Assembly: GCF_002902725.1 (NCBI RefSeq)
Contig: NZ_PPRT01000038.1
Span: forward strand, 28,320-92,319
Length of the DNA: 64,000 bases
Direction: 5' to 3'
Origin: Staphylococcus caprae
Lineage (GTDB): Bacteria; Bacillota; Bacilli; Staphylococcales; Staphylococcaceae
Shown: positions 51,081-61,371 of the stretch, one piece after another
Layout of the letters: every line of letters starts with the position of its first letter
Position numbering within the stretch: the stretch's first letter is position 1
Notes under the pieces: model-generated
What the model saw: only the letters and a program-made list of their open reading frames with translations
What the model was told of the DNA's origin: nothing
The model's database searches: none
Translations under genes and position numbers: made by a program

Positions 51081-52295
51081 ATGACAAATGAAAATAAGTC
51101 CAGTGAAAAGAAAAAACATATTTTTAGCTTTTCTGAATCAAGATTTATGAGATTTTTAGGTGGCAATGACCTTATTTACGGTTTAACTGCACTTGTGTTA
51201 CTAGGTATAGTCATTTTTATCTTTGATAAAGTGTCTTATGTGTTTGAACCATTTATAATTGTTTTTAACACGATTGCTGCACCTATTATCGTTTCATTAG
51301 TCTTATTCTATTTATTTAATCCAATTGTGAATTTAATGGAACGTTATCGAATACCTAGATTACTTGGTATTACAATTATCTATGTTGCTATAGTAGGTAT
51401 TATTACGTTGATAGTGAACTTACTTATTCCATTAATTGGTTCACAAGTAGAGAGTTTCATTAAGAACTCTCCACATTATTTAAGTAAAATCACTCAATCA
51501 GTAGATAAGATTACAAATAATTCACTTCTATCTGGCTATATGGGCCAAATTAATGATTGGTTAGAGTCAGCTCAGAAGAAAATTCCATCGATGCTATCAG
51601 ATTACTTTGATGGCTTTGGTTCGAAACTTGCATCATTTGCAGAGGCAGTAGCAAACGTAGGCGTAGTTATTGTAACGACACCTTTCGTTTTATTCTTTAT
51701 GTTAAAAGATGGTCATCGCTTCAAAGACTATACTACAAAAATTATGCCTCCAAAATTCAGAAAAGACTTCCATGATTTACTTGAAAAAATGAGCGTTCAA
51801 GTTGGTTCATATATTCAAGGACAAATCATCGTTTCATTCTGTATTGGCGTTTTATTATTTATAGGTTATTCCATTATCGGATTAAAATATGCCTTAGTTT
51901 TAGCAAGTATTGCAGCCGTAACAAGTGTTGTTCCATATCTGGGACCAACAATCGCAATTTCGCCTGCAATTGTTATCGCAATTATTACTTCTCCATTAAT
52001 GTTGCTTAAGTTAGCCATTGTATGGACACTTGTTCAATTCTTTGAAGGACACTTTATTTCACCTAACGTAATGGGTAAAACGTTAAAAATTCATCCATTA
52101 ACAATTATATTTATCTTGCTATGTGCAGGTAACTTAATGGGTGTTGTAGGTGTTATTATTGGTATTCCATTTTATGCTGTATTAAAAGTATTAGTTTCTC
52201 ATATCTTCTTACTATTTAAACGTAGATATAACCGTTATTATGGGGAAGATGCTGGGGATTATAGTATTAAACAAGAAGAAGAAATTACTGATTAG
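51081..52295 (+). CDS. AI-2E family (PerM-like) membrane protein
   Basis: 404 residues with about eight helices in the PerM/YdiK/TqsA layout: two near the N-terminus (about 30-75), a soluble insert (about 115-195), then a run of six. Segments VTSVVPYLGPTIAISPA and EGHFISPNVMGKTLKIHPL are family hallmarks. Some relatives are sodium-proton antiporters, so the quorum-signal name is not proof of function. ATG 51081 chosen over 51069, which abuts its AAGG site. Confidence 0.85.
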   Translation: MTNENKSSEKKKHIFSFSESRFMRFLGGNDLIYGLTALVLLGIVIFIFDKVSYVFEPFIIVFNTIAAPIIVSLVLFYLFNPIVNLMERYRIPRLLGITIIYVAIVGIITLIVNLLIPLIGSQVESFIKNSPHYLSKITQSVDKITNNSLLSGYMGQINDWLESAQKKIPSMLSDYFDGFGSKLASFAEAVANVGVVIVTTPFVLFFMLKDGHRFKDYTTKIMPPKFRKDFHDLLEKMSVQVGSYIQGQIIVSFCIGVLLFIGYSIIGLKYALVLASIAAVTSVVPYLGPTIAISPAIVIAIITSPLMLLKLAIVWTLVQFFEGHFISPNVMGKTLKIHPLTIIFILLCAGNLMGVVGVIIGIPFYAVLKVLVSHIFLLFKRRYNRYYGEDAGDYSIKQEEEITD

Positions 52296-52310
52296 TTGTG
52301 GTGTTTAATC

Positions 52311-52416
52311 GAGGTTGAGACATCATTTAATATATTAGTCTTAAAACAGCGCAAGTTGGGAGCGGGACGACGAATATAATTTTGTTAAATTATATTTCTG
52401 TTCCGCTCTTTTTTTA
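52311..52416 (-). repeat. Staphylococcal intergenic repeat, copy 3 (internally deleted)
   Basis: Reverse-complement match to both ends of the 36400-36619 element (GAGGTTGAGACATCATTTAA, then GCAAGTTGGGAGCGGGACGA) with the middle missing. The part 52360-52416 forms GAGCGGGAC / GTTCCGCTC plus an inner stem and seven T, so this copy is the terminator of the preceding gene. The rest of the gap to mprF shows nothing clear. Confidence 0.78.
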
Positions 52417-52613
52417 TTAAAATTGTGTGTCTAACAAGTTGTTTTCAAAGGATTCACTTACCTGTTTTGCATAAAATTTTCATCAAATTCATGTAATCTT
52501 ACTTTGCATTACAATTCTGTTAGATACATATCTATCAATTTATATTCTATAACGGCTGGCTTTATGATATATTTTGACATGTAATAGATTTAAATTAGAA
52601 TTGAAGTGAAAAA

Positions 52614-55136
52614 ATGACGCAAGAATTAAAAAGTAAATTATTTTCCATATTAAAATTTATCTTTGCCACAGCGTTATTCATTTTTGTCATCTTCACATTG
52701 TATCGTGAGCTATCGCATATAAACTTTAAGGATACTTTGATGCAATTTGGCAAAATTAATCGAGTGTGGCTTGTTTTATTATTTGCAGGTGGCGGTGCTT
52801 CATTAATCCTCCTGTCACTGTATGACATCATTTTAGTCAAATCACTAAAATTACAAATGCCGATACCGAAAGTATTAAGAGTAAGTTATATTATCAATGC
52901 TTTAAATGCGATTGTAGGTTTCGGTGGCTTTATTGGCGCAGGGGTTAGAGCTTTCGTATATAAAAATTATACACATGATACTAAAAAGCTCGTTCACTAT
53001 ATTTCAATTATATTAATTTCCATGTTAACCGGACTTAGTCTCTTGTCCATATTAGTCGTTCTCCATGTATTTAATGCATCACACATGATGGATAAAATCA
53101 CATGGGTACGTTGGATTTTATATATTGTGGCGTTATTCCTCCCAATATTTATTATTTATACAATTGTTAAACCAGCGGATAAGTCTAATCGCTATATGGG
53201 TGTTTATTGTACACTTGTATCTTGTATAGAGTGGATGGCGGCAGCTACAGTGCTTTACTTTGCTGCACTTATCGTTGGTATTCACGTCTCATTTATGACG
53301 TTTATTGGTATTTTCGTCATTGCTGCATTATCTGGTTTAGTCAGTTTTATTCCAGGTGGATTTGGGGCATTCGATTTAGTTGTATTACTTGGTCTTAAAT
53401 CTTTAGGCGTATCTGAAGAAAAAATACTTTTAGCTTTACTACTTTATCGATTTGCGTATTATTTTGTGCCAGTACTTATTGCACTTGTATTATCTACCTT
53501 TGAATTTGGTACAACTGCTAAGAAATATATTGAAGGTTCGAAATATTATGTTCCTGCGAAAGATTTTACGTCATTTTTAAGATCTTATCAGAAAGACATT
53601 TTAGCTAAAATACCTTCATTTTCATTAGCAACATTAGTGTTTTTAACAAGTTTAATTTTCTTTATTAATAATTTAACGATTGTTTATGACGGCTTATATG
53701 ATGATAATCACTTTGCCTACTATATCACCTTAGCCATTCATACGAGTGCTTGTTTATTACTTATCTTGAACGTGAGAGGTATTTTTAAACAGAGTCGACG
53801 TGCGATTATCTTTGCGATGATTTCTATTATTTTAATTGTTGCAGCTACAATTTACACGTATGCGTCGTTCTTATTATTAACTTGGCTTGTGCTTATTTTT
53901 GTATTATTAGTTTTAGCTTATCGTCGTGCGCAAGTTCTTAAACGTCCTTTCCGTTTCAGAAAGTTAGTTTTAATGTTAGTAGTAAGTGTGATTGTTTTAT
54001 ATTTAAATCATTTTCTAATTGCAGAAACACTCTATGCATTAGATATTTATCACATAGAAGTAGATACGTCGTTATTAAGATATTACTTCTGGATTACGAT
54101 TTTAATTGTAATTCTCATTGTTGGTTTAATTGCGTGGCTTTTCGATTATAAATTCGAGCGACCTCATCGTATGACTGATGTATCAATTTGTGAGTCGATC
54201 ATTCATGAATATGGTGGAAATTATTTGAGTCATCTTGTTTATAGTGGAGATAAAGATTGTTTTATCGATGAAAATGAAAAATCATTTCTTATGTACCGTT
54301 ATAAATCCAATACTTTAGTAGTACTAGGCGATCCAATTGGAGATCCCAACACATTTGAATCTTTATTGGAAAAATTTTATCAATTTGCTGAATATCGTGG
54401 TTACAATATTATTTTCTATCAAATTAGTGATCGTCACATGCCACTTTATCACAATTTTGGAAATCAATTTTTCAAATTGGGAGAGGAAGCAATTATTGAT
54501 TTAACCACTTTCACGACTTCTGGTAAAAAACGTCGAGGCTTTAGGGCAACTTTAAACAAAATTGAGGATTTAAATATCTCTTTTGAAATTATTGAACCAC
54601 CGTTCTCACAAGATTTCTTTAATGAACTTAAATATGTCAGTGATAGATGGTTAGATGGACGAGATGAAATGCATTTTTCTGTAGGACAATTTACACAACC
54701 TTATCTCTCTAAAGCGCCAATTGGTGTCATGCGAGATCAATATGGTAAGATGATTGCATTTTGTAGTCTGATGCCGACACATTTCAACGATGCTATTTCT
54801 GTGGATTTAATTAGATGGCTTCCTGAACTTGATCTGCCTCTAATGGACGGACTTTATCTTCATATGTTGTTATGGGGTCAAGAAAAGGGATATAAAGCGT
54901 TTAATATGGGAATGGCTACACTTTCAAATGTGGGGCAATTACATTACTCTTATTTAAGAGAACGTCTAGCAGGACGAGTGTTCGAACATTTCAATGGATT
55001 ATATCGATTCCAAGGTTTAAGACGTTATAAGGAAAAGTATGGACCTAACTGGGAACCAAGATTTTTAGTTTATCGAAAGGATAGTTCCTTGTGGGAAAGT
55101 ATGTTAAAAGTTATGAGAGTCATTAGACATAAATAA
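52614..55136 (+). CDS. mprF: Phosphatidylglycerol lysyltransferase MprF
   Basis: 840-residue bifunctional protein. The N-terminal flippase region (about 10-320) and a middle set of helices give about 14 membrane segments to residue 515. The C-terminal cytoplasmic DUF2156 domain (about 520-840) transfers lysine from Lys-tRNA to phosphatidylglycerol ([43 protein letters not shown]). Makes the surface less negative and protects from cationic peptides and daptomycin. Full length. Confidence 0.96.
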   Translation: MTQELKSKLFSILKFIFATALFIFVIFTLYRELSHINFKDTLMQFGKINRVWLVLLFAGGGASLILLSLYDIILVKSLKLQMPIPKVLRVSYIINALNAIVGFGGFIGAGVRAFVYKNYTHDTKKLVHYISIILISMLTGLSLLSILVVLHVFNASHMMDKITWVRWILYIVALFLPIFIIYTIVKPADKSNRYMGVYCTLVSCIEWMAAATVLYFAALIVGIHVSFMTFIGIFVIAALSGLVSFIPGGFGAFDLVVLLGLKSLGVSEEKILLALLLYRFAYYFVPVLIALVLSTFEFGTTAKKYIEGSKYYVPAKDFTSFLRSYQKDILAKIPSFSLATLVFLTSLIFFINNLTIVYDGLYDDNHFAYYITLAIHTSACLLLILNVRGIFKQSRRAIIFAMISIILIVAATIYTYASFLLLTWLVLIFVLLVLAYRRAQVLKRPFRFRKLVLMLVVSVIVLYLNHFLIAETLYALDIYHIEVDTSLLRYYFWITILIVILIVGLIAWLFDYKFERPHRMTDVSICESIIHEYGGNYLSHLVYSGDKDCFIDENEKSFLMYRYKSNTLVVLGDPIGDPNTFESLLEKFYQFAEYRGYNIIFYQISDRHMPLYHNFGNQFFKLGEEAIIDLTTFTTSGKKRRGFRATLNKIEDLNISFEIIEPPFSQDFFNELKYVSDRWLDGRDEMHFSVGQFTQPYLSKAPIGVMRDQYGKMIAFCSLMPTHFNDAISVDLIRWLPELDLPLMDGLYLHMLLWGQEKGYKAFNMGMATLSNVGQLHYSYLRERLAGRVFEHFNGLYRFQGLRRYKEKYGPNWEPRFLVYRKDSSLWESMLKVMRVIRHK

Positions 55137-55140
55137 AACA

Positions 55141-55182
55141 ATAGCGATTGTAGTGAATTTGTTTATTCATTACAATCGCTAT
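55141..55182. terminator. Bidirectional terminator
   Basis: AGCGATTGTA pairs with TACAATCGCT, the stem continuing through GTGAAT/ATTCAT, between convergent mprF and msrA. Confidence 0.85.
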
Positions 55183-55187
55183 TTATC

Positions 55188-55691
55188 TTATTTATAGTAA
55201 TTTGCTCTATCTTGTTGTTCTTTTGCATAGCGTTCGGGATTCTTTTTATAGAAATCTTGATGGTATGCTTCTGCTTCGTAGAATGTTGAAGCGGGTAAGA
55301 TTCGAGTCGCTATCGCTTTGTCGGCGTTTAAACTGTCTTGAAGTTTTTCAATATACTCCTCAGCTGATTTCTTTTGATCTTTATTGGAATAGAAGATAGC
55401 TGTTTGATATTGAGAACCTCTATCTTGAAATTGTCCACCTTCATCTAATGGATTAATAACGGAAAAGAATATTTCTAATAGTTTATGATATGAAAAAAGA
55501 GCTACATCATATTCTATTTTTACTGTTTCTAAGTGACCAGTAGTACCGGTTTTTACTTCTTCGTATGTTGGATTCTCAGTATGTCCGCCCATGTAACCAG
55601 AAGTGACCTTTTCAATACCATCAAATGTGTCAAAAGGTTTAGTCATACACCAAAAACAGCCACCAGCAAAGTATGCCGTATTAATATTCAT
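55188..55691 (-). CDS. msrA: Peptide methionine sulfoxide reductase MsrA
   Basis: 167 residues. Catalytic Cys in AGGCFWCM near residue 12, substrate residues in [15 protein letters not shown], and [12 protein letters not shown] at the C-terminus. Repairs methionine-S-sulfoxide. ATG 55691 follows GAAAGGATG; the frame is open for 11 more codons. No resolving Cys beyond the active-site pair, so recycling may use the second Cys in the motif or a thiol. Confidence 0.95.
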   Translation of the reverse strand: MNINTAYFAGGCFWCMTKPFDTFDGIEKVTSGYMGGHTENPTYEEVKTGTTGHLETVKIEYDVALFSYHKLLEIFFSVINPLDEGGQFQDRGSQYQTAIFYSNKDQKKSAEEYIEKLQDSLNADKAIATRILPASTFYEAEAYHQDFYKKNPERYAKEQQDRANYYK

Positions 55692-55827
55692 TTGTGACAT
55701 CCTTTCATTGGACCTTAGTACCATTTGTTAAAAAAACTCTTGCAATTTGAATACTTTTTCTATAACGTTAATACATATTAATTATAGTATATAGGTATGT
55801 AATTTTGAAGATATAAGGTAGGTAAAT

Positions 55828-56820
55828 ATGACACAACAGAAGGATAATAGAGAAACAGAGTATCGACGTCACACAGGCACAACATCGACACCTTCTAGGC
55901 GACGAAAGAACAAACGACTACGCAAATTACCTTTTATCATTTTAATTTTCCTCATCATTCTTATTGCACTCATTGTATATATCGTACATCAATACAATAG
56001 TGGTATGAAATATGCTAAAGAACATGCAAAAGATGTCAAGGTGCATAAATTTAATGGCGCCGTAAAAAATGATGGTAAGATTTCTGTGCTTGTACTTGGT
56101 GCGGATAAAGCACAAGGCGGGAAATCTCGTACTGACTCAATCATGGTCATGCAATATGATTATGTAAATAAAAAAATGAAAATGATGTCTGTTATGAGAG
56201 ACATTTATGCAGATATTCCGGGATATGACAAATATAAGATTAACGCTGCTTACTCACTGGGTGGCCCTGAACTATTAAGAAAAACACTTAATAAAAATTT
56301 AGGTATCAATCCTGAATATTATGCAGTTGTAGATTTTACCGGATTTGAAAAAATGATTGATGAATTAGAACCTAATGGTGTTCCTATGGATGTAGAAAAG
56401 GATATGTCTGCCAATATAGGAGTATCATTGAAAAAAGGACATCATAGATTAAATGGTAAAGAGTTATTAGGTTATGCAAGATTCCGTCATGACGCAGAAG
56501 GCGATTTCGGTCGTGTTCGACGCCAGCAACAAGTTATGCAAACTTTAAAACAAGAGTTAGTGAATTTTAATACAGTTGCAAAACTGCCGAAAGTTGCAGG
56601 TATTTTGAGAGGTTATGTTAATACGGACATGCCTAATTCAGCTATTTTCCAAACTGGATTAAGTTTTGGTATTCGAGGAGATAAAGATGTTAAATCTTTA
56701 ACAGTGCCTGTTAAGAATACGTATCAAGATATTAATACGAACAACGACGGAAGTGCACTGCAAATCGATAAAGAGAAGAACAAAAAAGCAATCCAAGAGT
56801 TCTTTGATGATAATAACTAA
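55828..56820 (+). CDS. msrR: LytR-CpsA-Psr protein MsrR
   Basis: 330 residues: basic cytoplasmic tail (about 1-30), one membrane helix (about 35-55), then the LCP domain with [40 protein letters not shown] and [20 protein letters not shown], where the arginines bind pyrophosphate lipid. LCP enzymes attach wall teichoic acid and related polymers to peptidoglycan. Context (msrA neighbour) matches staphylococcal MsrR. Confidence 0.92.
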   Translation: MTQQKDNRETEYRRHTGTTSTPSRRRKNKRLRKLPFIILIFLIILIALIVYIVHQYNSGMKYAKEHAKDVKVHKFNGAVKNDGKISVLVLGADKAQGGKSRTDSIMVMQYDYVNKKMKMMSVMRDIYADIPGYDKYKINAAYSLGGPELLRKTLNKNLGINPEYYAVVDFTGFEKMIDELEPNGVPMDVEKDMSANIGVSLKKGHHRLNGKELLGYARFRHDAEGDFGRVRRQQQVMQTLKQELVNFNTVAKLPKVAGILRGYVNTDMPNSAIFQTGLSFGIRGDKDVKSLTVPVKNTYQDINTNNDGSALQIDKEKNKKAIQEFFDDNN

Positions 56821-56858
56821 GATGATGAGAAAAATAAATAATTGATAAAAATTAATTT

Positions 56859-56912
56859 AATCCCTGAGACCGAAGTAATTATGATAACATGCTTCGTGTT
56901 TCAGGGATTTTG
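56859..56912. terminator. Bidirectional terminator
   Basis: AATCCCTGA pairs with TCAGGGATT, with inner CGAAG/CTTCG, between convergent msrR and the tautomerase gene. Confidence 0.85.
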
Positions 56913-56916
56913 CGTT

Positions 56917-57102
56917 TTATTGATCAGATTTTCTTACTCCGCCAACTGCATAGTGACTCTTTTTCATTTCTTCAATGACCACATGTATCGCTTCTTTGTT
57001 TGCTCCTGTTGTTTTCTCAACAGCATGCGTTACTTCAGTCACTAAATTTTTTAATTGTTCATCTGTACGTCCTTCTAATAATTTCACGTTGATGATAGGC
57101 AT
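56917..57102 (-). CDS. 4-oxalocrotonate tautomerase family protein
   Basis: 61 residues from ATG 57102, giving MPIINVKLLEGRTDEQ. Pro2 becomes the catalytic N-terminal proline after Met removal, which decides the start over an ATG nine bases upstream. Arg12 matches the substrate-binding residue. Strong AGGAGG site. Substrate in staphylococci unknown. Transcribed away from the Y-family polymerase gene. Confidence 0.92.
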   Translation of the reverse strand: MPIINVKLLEGRTDEQLKNLVTEVTHAVEKTTGANKEAIHVVIEEMKKSHYAVGGVRKSDQ

Positions 57103-57184
57103 ATATAACATCCTCCTTAATGAATTGAAATGTTCTTCTTTAGTATAGCATGAAAGTTATCTAAAGGTTTGCTCATAATAAAAC

Positions 57185-57235
57185 AGAACATTTGTTCCTA
57201 TTTTCATTGAATGAGAACTCACGTTCGTATATAAT
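57185..57235. promoter_or_regulatory. Y-family polymerase promoter with two SOS boxes
   Basis: TTGAAT, 17-base spacer, TATAAT (57207-57235). LexA-type boxes at 57185-57198 (AGAACATTTGTTCC) and 57214-57227 (AGAACTCACGTTCG), the second filling the promoter spacer. Confidence 0.85.
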
Positions 57236-57259
57236 AGATTTTGTAAGGGAGGCGTAGTT

Positions 57260-58522
57260 ATGTATGACTATAATCTATTAGAGGATAGAGATGTATTATG
57301 TATTGATCAGAAAAGCTTTTTTGCGAGTGTTTCGTGTATGGAAAAGGGGTTAGATCCTTTAGAAACGAAATTGGCAGTCGTAGCCGATACTAAAAGACAA
57401 GGTTCTGTGGTATTAGCAGCGACACCAAAATTGAAGGAAATTGGGATTAAAACAGGCTCAAGACTTTTTGAAATACCACATCGTAGTGATATTTATATTA
57501 TTAATCCAAGTATGAGAAAATATTTGAATGTTTCTGTTGCTATTTCGAAAATTGCTTTACGTTATGTGCCACCCGAAGATTTACATCAATATAGTATTGA
57601 CGAATTCTTTATGGACATTACTGATAGTTATCATAGATTTAGTTCCACGGTTTATGCATTTTGTGAAAGATTAAAAAAAGAAATATTAGAAGAGACAGGT
57701 ATTCATTGTACTGTTGGGATAGGCTCCAACATGCTATTGAGCAAGGTAGCTATGGATATAGAGGCAAAGCATACCAAAGATGGAATTGCGGAGTGGCGCT
57801 ATCAAGATGTACCTGAAAAGTTATGGCCAATTCAACCTTTAAGAGATTTCTGGGGAATTAATAGACGTACGGAGGCAAAGTTGAACAAAAGGGGCATATT
57901 TACGATTGGAGATTTAGCAAAATATCCATATCGCTATTTGAAACGAGATTTTGGTGTGTTAGGTGTGGATATGCATTTACATGCTAATGGTATTGATCAA
58001 AGCAAAGTAAGAGAAAAATATAAAGTTACAAACCCTTCAATATGTAAAAGTCAAATTTTAATGAGAGATTATCAATTTGAAGAATCGAAAGTAGTCATGC
58101 AAGAACTTATTGAAGATGTAGCAAGTCGTTTAAGAGCACAAAAAAAATTAGCACGTACAATTCATTTTTCCTTTGGTTATGCTGATGAAGGAGGCGTACA
58201 CAAACAATATACTTTGGAAGATCCTACAAATTTAGAAAGGGATATTTTCAAGGTGGTTAATTATTTTGCCAATCGATTATGTGATAAAAATGCACTTTAT
58301 AGAACGTTAAGTATATCTTTGACACAATTTGTTGATGAGCAAGATCGCCAACTTAATTTATTTATCGACGAATATGAACGCAAAAGAGATGAAAAACTTG
58401 CTAAAACAATTGACCATTTACATTTGAAGTATGGCAAAGGTATTGTTTCTAAAGCTACTTCCTATACTGAAGCTGGAACAAAGCATGGTCGATTAGGTCT
58501 CATGGCTGGACATAAAATGTAG
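57260..58522 (+). CDS. Y-family DNA polymerase (UmuC/UvrX-type)
   Basis: 420-residue translesion polymerase. CIDQKSFFASVSCMEKGLDP and YSIDEFFMDIT supply the catalytic acidic residues; helix-hairpin-helix FWGINRRTEAKLNKRGI at about 197-213; little-finger domain to about 350. The C-terminal QLNLF near residue 374 is a plausible beta-clamp motif. Related to Bacillus YqjW/UvrX and phage-borne UmuC, distinct from DinB. AAGGGAGG site. Two LexA-type boxes upstream make it an SOS gene. No umuD-like partner is adjacent. Confidence 0.92.
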   Translation: MYDYNLLEDRDVLCIDQKSFFASVSCMEKGLDPLETKLAVVADTKRQGSVVLAATPKLKEIGIKTGSRLFEIPHRSDIYIINPSMRKYLNVSVAISKIALRYVPPEDLHQYSIDEFFMDITDSYHRFSSTVYAFCERLKKEILEETGIHCTVGIGSNMLLSKVAMDIEAKHTKDGIAEWRYQDVPEKLWPIQPLRDFWGINRRTEAKLNKRGIFTIGDLAKYPYRYLKRDFGVLGVDMHLHANGIDQSKVREKYKVTNPSICKSQILMRDYQFEESKVVMQELIEDVASRLRAQKKLARTIHFSFGYADEGGVHKQYTLEDPTNLERDIFKVVNYFANRLCDKNALYRTLSISLTQFVDEQDRQLNLFIDEYERKRDEKLAKTIDHLHLKYGKGIVSKATSYTEAGTKHGRLGLMAGHKM

Positions 58523-58549
58523 GTGATGAATAATAGAGACATTAAAAAA

Positions 58550-58598
58550 TCCCCTAAAAATAGTTGCAAGCAAAAAAGTTCTGCAATATTTTAGGGGA
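58550..58598. terminator. Bidirectional terminator
   Basis: TCCCCTAAAA pairs perfectly with TTTTAGGGGA and encloses TTGCA/TGCAA, between the convergent polymerase and tyrA genes. Confidence 0.88.
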
Positions 58599-58604
58599 TA
58601 AATA

Positions 58605-59696
58605 TTATTCAATATACGTATCGAAGTCTTTTAACGCTTCAATGCCACGTTCACGATCTTCTGGAGTTTTAAAACTAATTTGAAGAGCACCATAGATATC
58701 CTCACGCACTTCTAAAATTTTTAAGTTGCTTATAGAAATATTATGTAAACTTAAGATATGAGTAACTTGGCTAATCATACCCGCTTTATCCGGAATATCT
58801 ACATATAGATCATACGCAATAGATAGAGCACCACGTTGTTTAACGGGTAGTTCGTCACGATATTGTTTTGCCTCTGCGAAAAAATCATAAATATTTTCTG
58901 CATTTTTAGAGATAATCATATTTTCGAAAGAGGTAATTTGAGATTTTAGTTCGTGGAGCAAAGACAAGATATGATTTTGATTATTTAAAGTTATATCTTT
59001 CCACATTTGAGCGTTACTACTAGCTATACGAGTAATATCTCTAAAACCACCGGCAGCTAATTTTTCTACTAAAGTATGATGACTGACATGATTAGCGCTT
59101 AAGTGAACTAAACTAGAAGCGATAATATGAGGGACGTGACTTACTATACCTGTAACATAATCATGTTCATTAGCATTAGTAGTAATAAACTTAGCTAATG
59201 TAGTTTTAAATAATTTCTTTAGATATTCAGCTGACGCTTTATTATCTTTTTCGTTAAACACCAGGATATAATATGCGTTTTCAAACAGATGTTTTTTCGA
59301 ATTTAATACGCCAGATTTATGACTACCTGCCATAGGATGACCGCCGATAAGATGAATATTATTATTTAACAATATTTTTTCAAAAGCTTGGATTGTAGAT
59401 TTTGTACTACCCGTATCAGTTACAATCAAATGGGGCTTAGTTTTATAATTAGGTAGTTCCTTCAGGTACTTAACGGTTTGTTCTACAGGAGTAGCATAAA
59501 TAATGATATCTGCATTTTCTACGCCATACTGATAATTAGTTATTTTTTCATCGATAATTCCAATGGACAATGCTTTGTCTAATTGTGTTTCATTAGCATC
59601 ATACGCTAAAAGCTTAATGTTAGAATTATAATATTTTAAATTACTCGCTAAACTACCACCAATAAGTCCTAGACCTACAAATAGGATATGTTGCAT
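58605..59696 (-). CDS. tyrA: Prephenate dehydrogenase
   Basis: 363-residue NAD-dependent enzyme making 4-hydroxyphenylpyruvate for tyrosine. Rossmann motif [14 protein letters not shown] at residue 5; catalytic region [16 protein letters not shown]-terminal ACT domain (about 295-363) for tyrosine control. Lacks a chorismate mutase domain. Divergent from the peptidase gene, close to the trp operon. Confidence 0.95.
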   Translation of the reverse strand: MQHILFVGLGLIGGSLASNLKYYNSNIKLLAYDANETQLDKALSIGIIDEKITNYQYGVENADIIIYATPVEQTVKYLKELPNYKTKPHLIVTDTGSTKSTIQAFEKILLNNNIHLIGGHPMAGSHKSGVLNSKKHLFENAYYILVFNEKDNKASAEYLKKLFKTTLAKFITTNANEHDYVTGIVSHVPHIIASSLVHLSANHVSHHTLVEKLAAGGFRDITRIASSNAQMWKDITLNNQNHILSLLHELKSQITSFENMIISKNAENIYDFFAEAKQYRDELPVKQRGALSIAYDLYVDIPDKAGMISQVTHILSLHNISISNLKILEVREDIYGALQISFKTPEDRERGIEALKDFDTYIE

Positions 59697-59843
59697 CTAA
59701 AATCACCTTATTTCGAAATTTTCAGAATAGTAATATTGTATATGAGAGTGCCAATGTAATCAACATAATTAAAGAAGCTAGTACTTATTAGATTAAATAG
59801 ACTATTTAGTTTAAAATATAATGTAATTTAAAGAGGGGGTATA

Positions 59844-60881
59844 ATGTTGACTCATGTTATGGAAACAATCAAACAATTAACCGAAATTAATAGTCCATCT
59901 GGCAATACTGAAGAGGCAATCAATTATCTGAAACATTTAGCTGAGAATCTAGGTTACCGTACAGAATTGACTAATAAAGGTGCGTTAATTATTACGGTTG
60001 ATGGTCTTAATAACAGTGAGCAAAGATGTATCACAGCTCATGTAGATACACTAGGAGCAATGGTTAAAGAGATCAAAGAGAACGGTAGATTAGCATTAGA
60101 TTTAATAGGCGGATTTCATTTTAACGCAATTGAAGGAGAATATTGCGAAATTCAGACACAAACAGGTCAAACGTATACTGGTACGATATGTCTTCATGAA
60201 ACAAGTGTTCACGTTTATAAAGATAATCATAAAATACCAAGAAATAGTGAACACATGGAAGTACGTATTGATGAAATTACCAGTTCTGAACAAGAAACAA
60301 GAGATTTGGGTATTGAAGTAGGCGACTTTATATCATTTGATCCAAGAACGATTATTACCTCTTCAGGCTTTATAAAATCTAGACACCTAGATGATAAAGC
60401 TAGTGTTGGAATTATAATAGAATTATTGAAAAAGCTTAAAGAAGAAAATACCAAATTGCCACATACCACACAATTTTATATCTCTAACAACGAAGAAATA
60501 GGCTACGGAGCAAATGCTACGATTTCAGATAGTATTGTAGAATTTATAGCGCTTGATATGGGAGCACTTGGAGAAGGGCAGTCTTCAGATGAATATACAG
60601 TTTCAATTTGTGCAAAAGACAGTTCTGGTCCATATCATAAAGCATTAAAAAATCATTTGGTTAATTTGTGTAAAATAAACGATATTCCTTATAAGATAGA
60701 TATTTATCCTTACTATAGTTCTGACGCATCAGCAGCTTTAAAAGCAGGAGCCGACATACGCCATGGTTTATTTGGAGCTGGAATAGAATCTTCACACGCA
60801 ATGGAAAGAACGCATATCGATTCAATAACCGCTACTCAAAATTTACTTTATGCGTATTGTTTATCGCCAATTAATAAATAA
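59844..60881 (+). CDS. M42-family metallopeptidase
   Basis: 345-residue dinuclear metal aminopeptidase. Metal and catalytic residues appear in TAHVDTLGAM (His, Asp), RHLDDKASVG (bridging Asp), ISNNEEIGYG (general base and metal Glu), ALDMGA and SSHAMERTH (His). Family members (PepA, YsdC-like) trim peptides in the cytoplasm as dodecamers. GAGGGGG site before the start. Lies between tyrA and the trp leader, cotranscription unlikely because trp has its own promoter. Confidence 0.88.
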   Translation: MLTHVMETIKQLTEINSPSGNTEEAINYLKHLAENLGYRTELTNKGALIITVDGLNNSEQRCITAHVDTLGAMVKEIKENGRLALDLIGGFHFNAIEGEYCEIQTQTGQTYTGTICLHETSVHVYKDNHKIPRNSEHMEVRIDEITSSEQETRDLGIEVGDFISFDPRTIITSSGFIKSRHLDDKASVGIIIELLKKLKEENTKLPHTTQFYISNNEEIGYGANATISDSIVEFIALDMGALGEGQSSDEYTVSICAKDSSGPYHKALKNHLVNLCKINDIPYKIDIYPYYSSDASAALKAGADIRHGLFGAGIESSHAMERTHIDSITATQNLLYAYCLSPINK

Positions 60882-60897
60882 ATTATATTAATTAAAG

Positions 60898-60926
60898 TTG
60901 ACAAAATAGATTTATCTAGGTATGAT
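60898..60926 (+). promoter_or_regulatory. Promoter of trp operon leader
   Basis: TTGACA, 17-base spacer, TATGAT. About 446 bases of leader follow before trpE. Confidence 0.85.
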
Positions 60927-60944
60927 ACTAAATAATTAGAAATA

Positions 60945-61152
60945 TCAGACAATTTGATTGTAAAAGTAGCTATTATATTTTGTAGAAATCAGAAAGCTAA
61001 TGGTTGATGTAAATTAGCACAGTATAATAGACGAATTGGGCTTTCAAATTTAAATATCATATTTTAAAGTGAACAATAAAATTTGTTAACTAAGGTGGCA
61101 CCACGGTAACGCGTCCTTACAGATGATAAGCGTTATTGTGGTGTTTTTAATT
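60945..61152 (+). promoter_or_regulatory. T-box riboswitch 1 (tryptophan)
   Basis: T-box sequence AAGGTGGCACCACGG at 61092-61106 after a Stem I with GGTTGATGTAAA-like apical loop. A candidate specifier TGG (Trp) is at 61037-61039 in GAATTGGGC. Terminator: CCACGGTAACGC pairs with GCGTTATTGTGG, then T-run (61101-61147). Left border approximate. Confidence 0.88.
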
Positions 61153-61164
61153 ATAAGCAAAAGG

Positions 61165-61352
61165 TAGTATCTAAAGAATCGGTAGTATAAGAAAGTTAGT
61201 GGTAAATGGAAACTAACACCCTCTTTAGAGAAATTGGGTTTTGTGGATAAAAGTGAATTAATACAATGAGTGAGTTGATTGTGTTTCGAATAGTCAACTA
61301 ATTAAGGTGGTACCACGCGTCAGCGTCCTTCTATTTGAGGATGCTGATTTTT
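61165..61352 (+). promoter_or_regulatory. T-box riboswitch 2 (tryptophan)
   Basis: Second T-box sequence AAGGTGGTACCACGCG at 61304-61319. Candidate specifier TGG at 61235-61237 in GAAATTGGGT, the same context as in copy 1. Terminator CAGCGTCCTT / GAGGATGCTG followed by six T, ending about 20 bases before trpE. Left border approximate. Confidence 0.88.
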
Positions 61353-61371
61353 TATTAAAAGGAGGATAACT

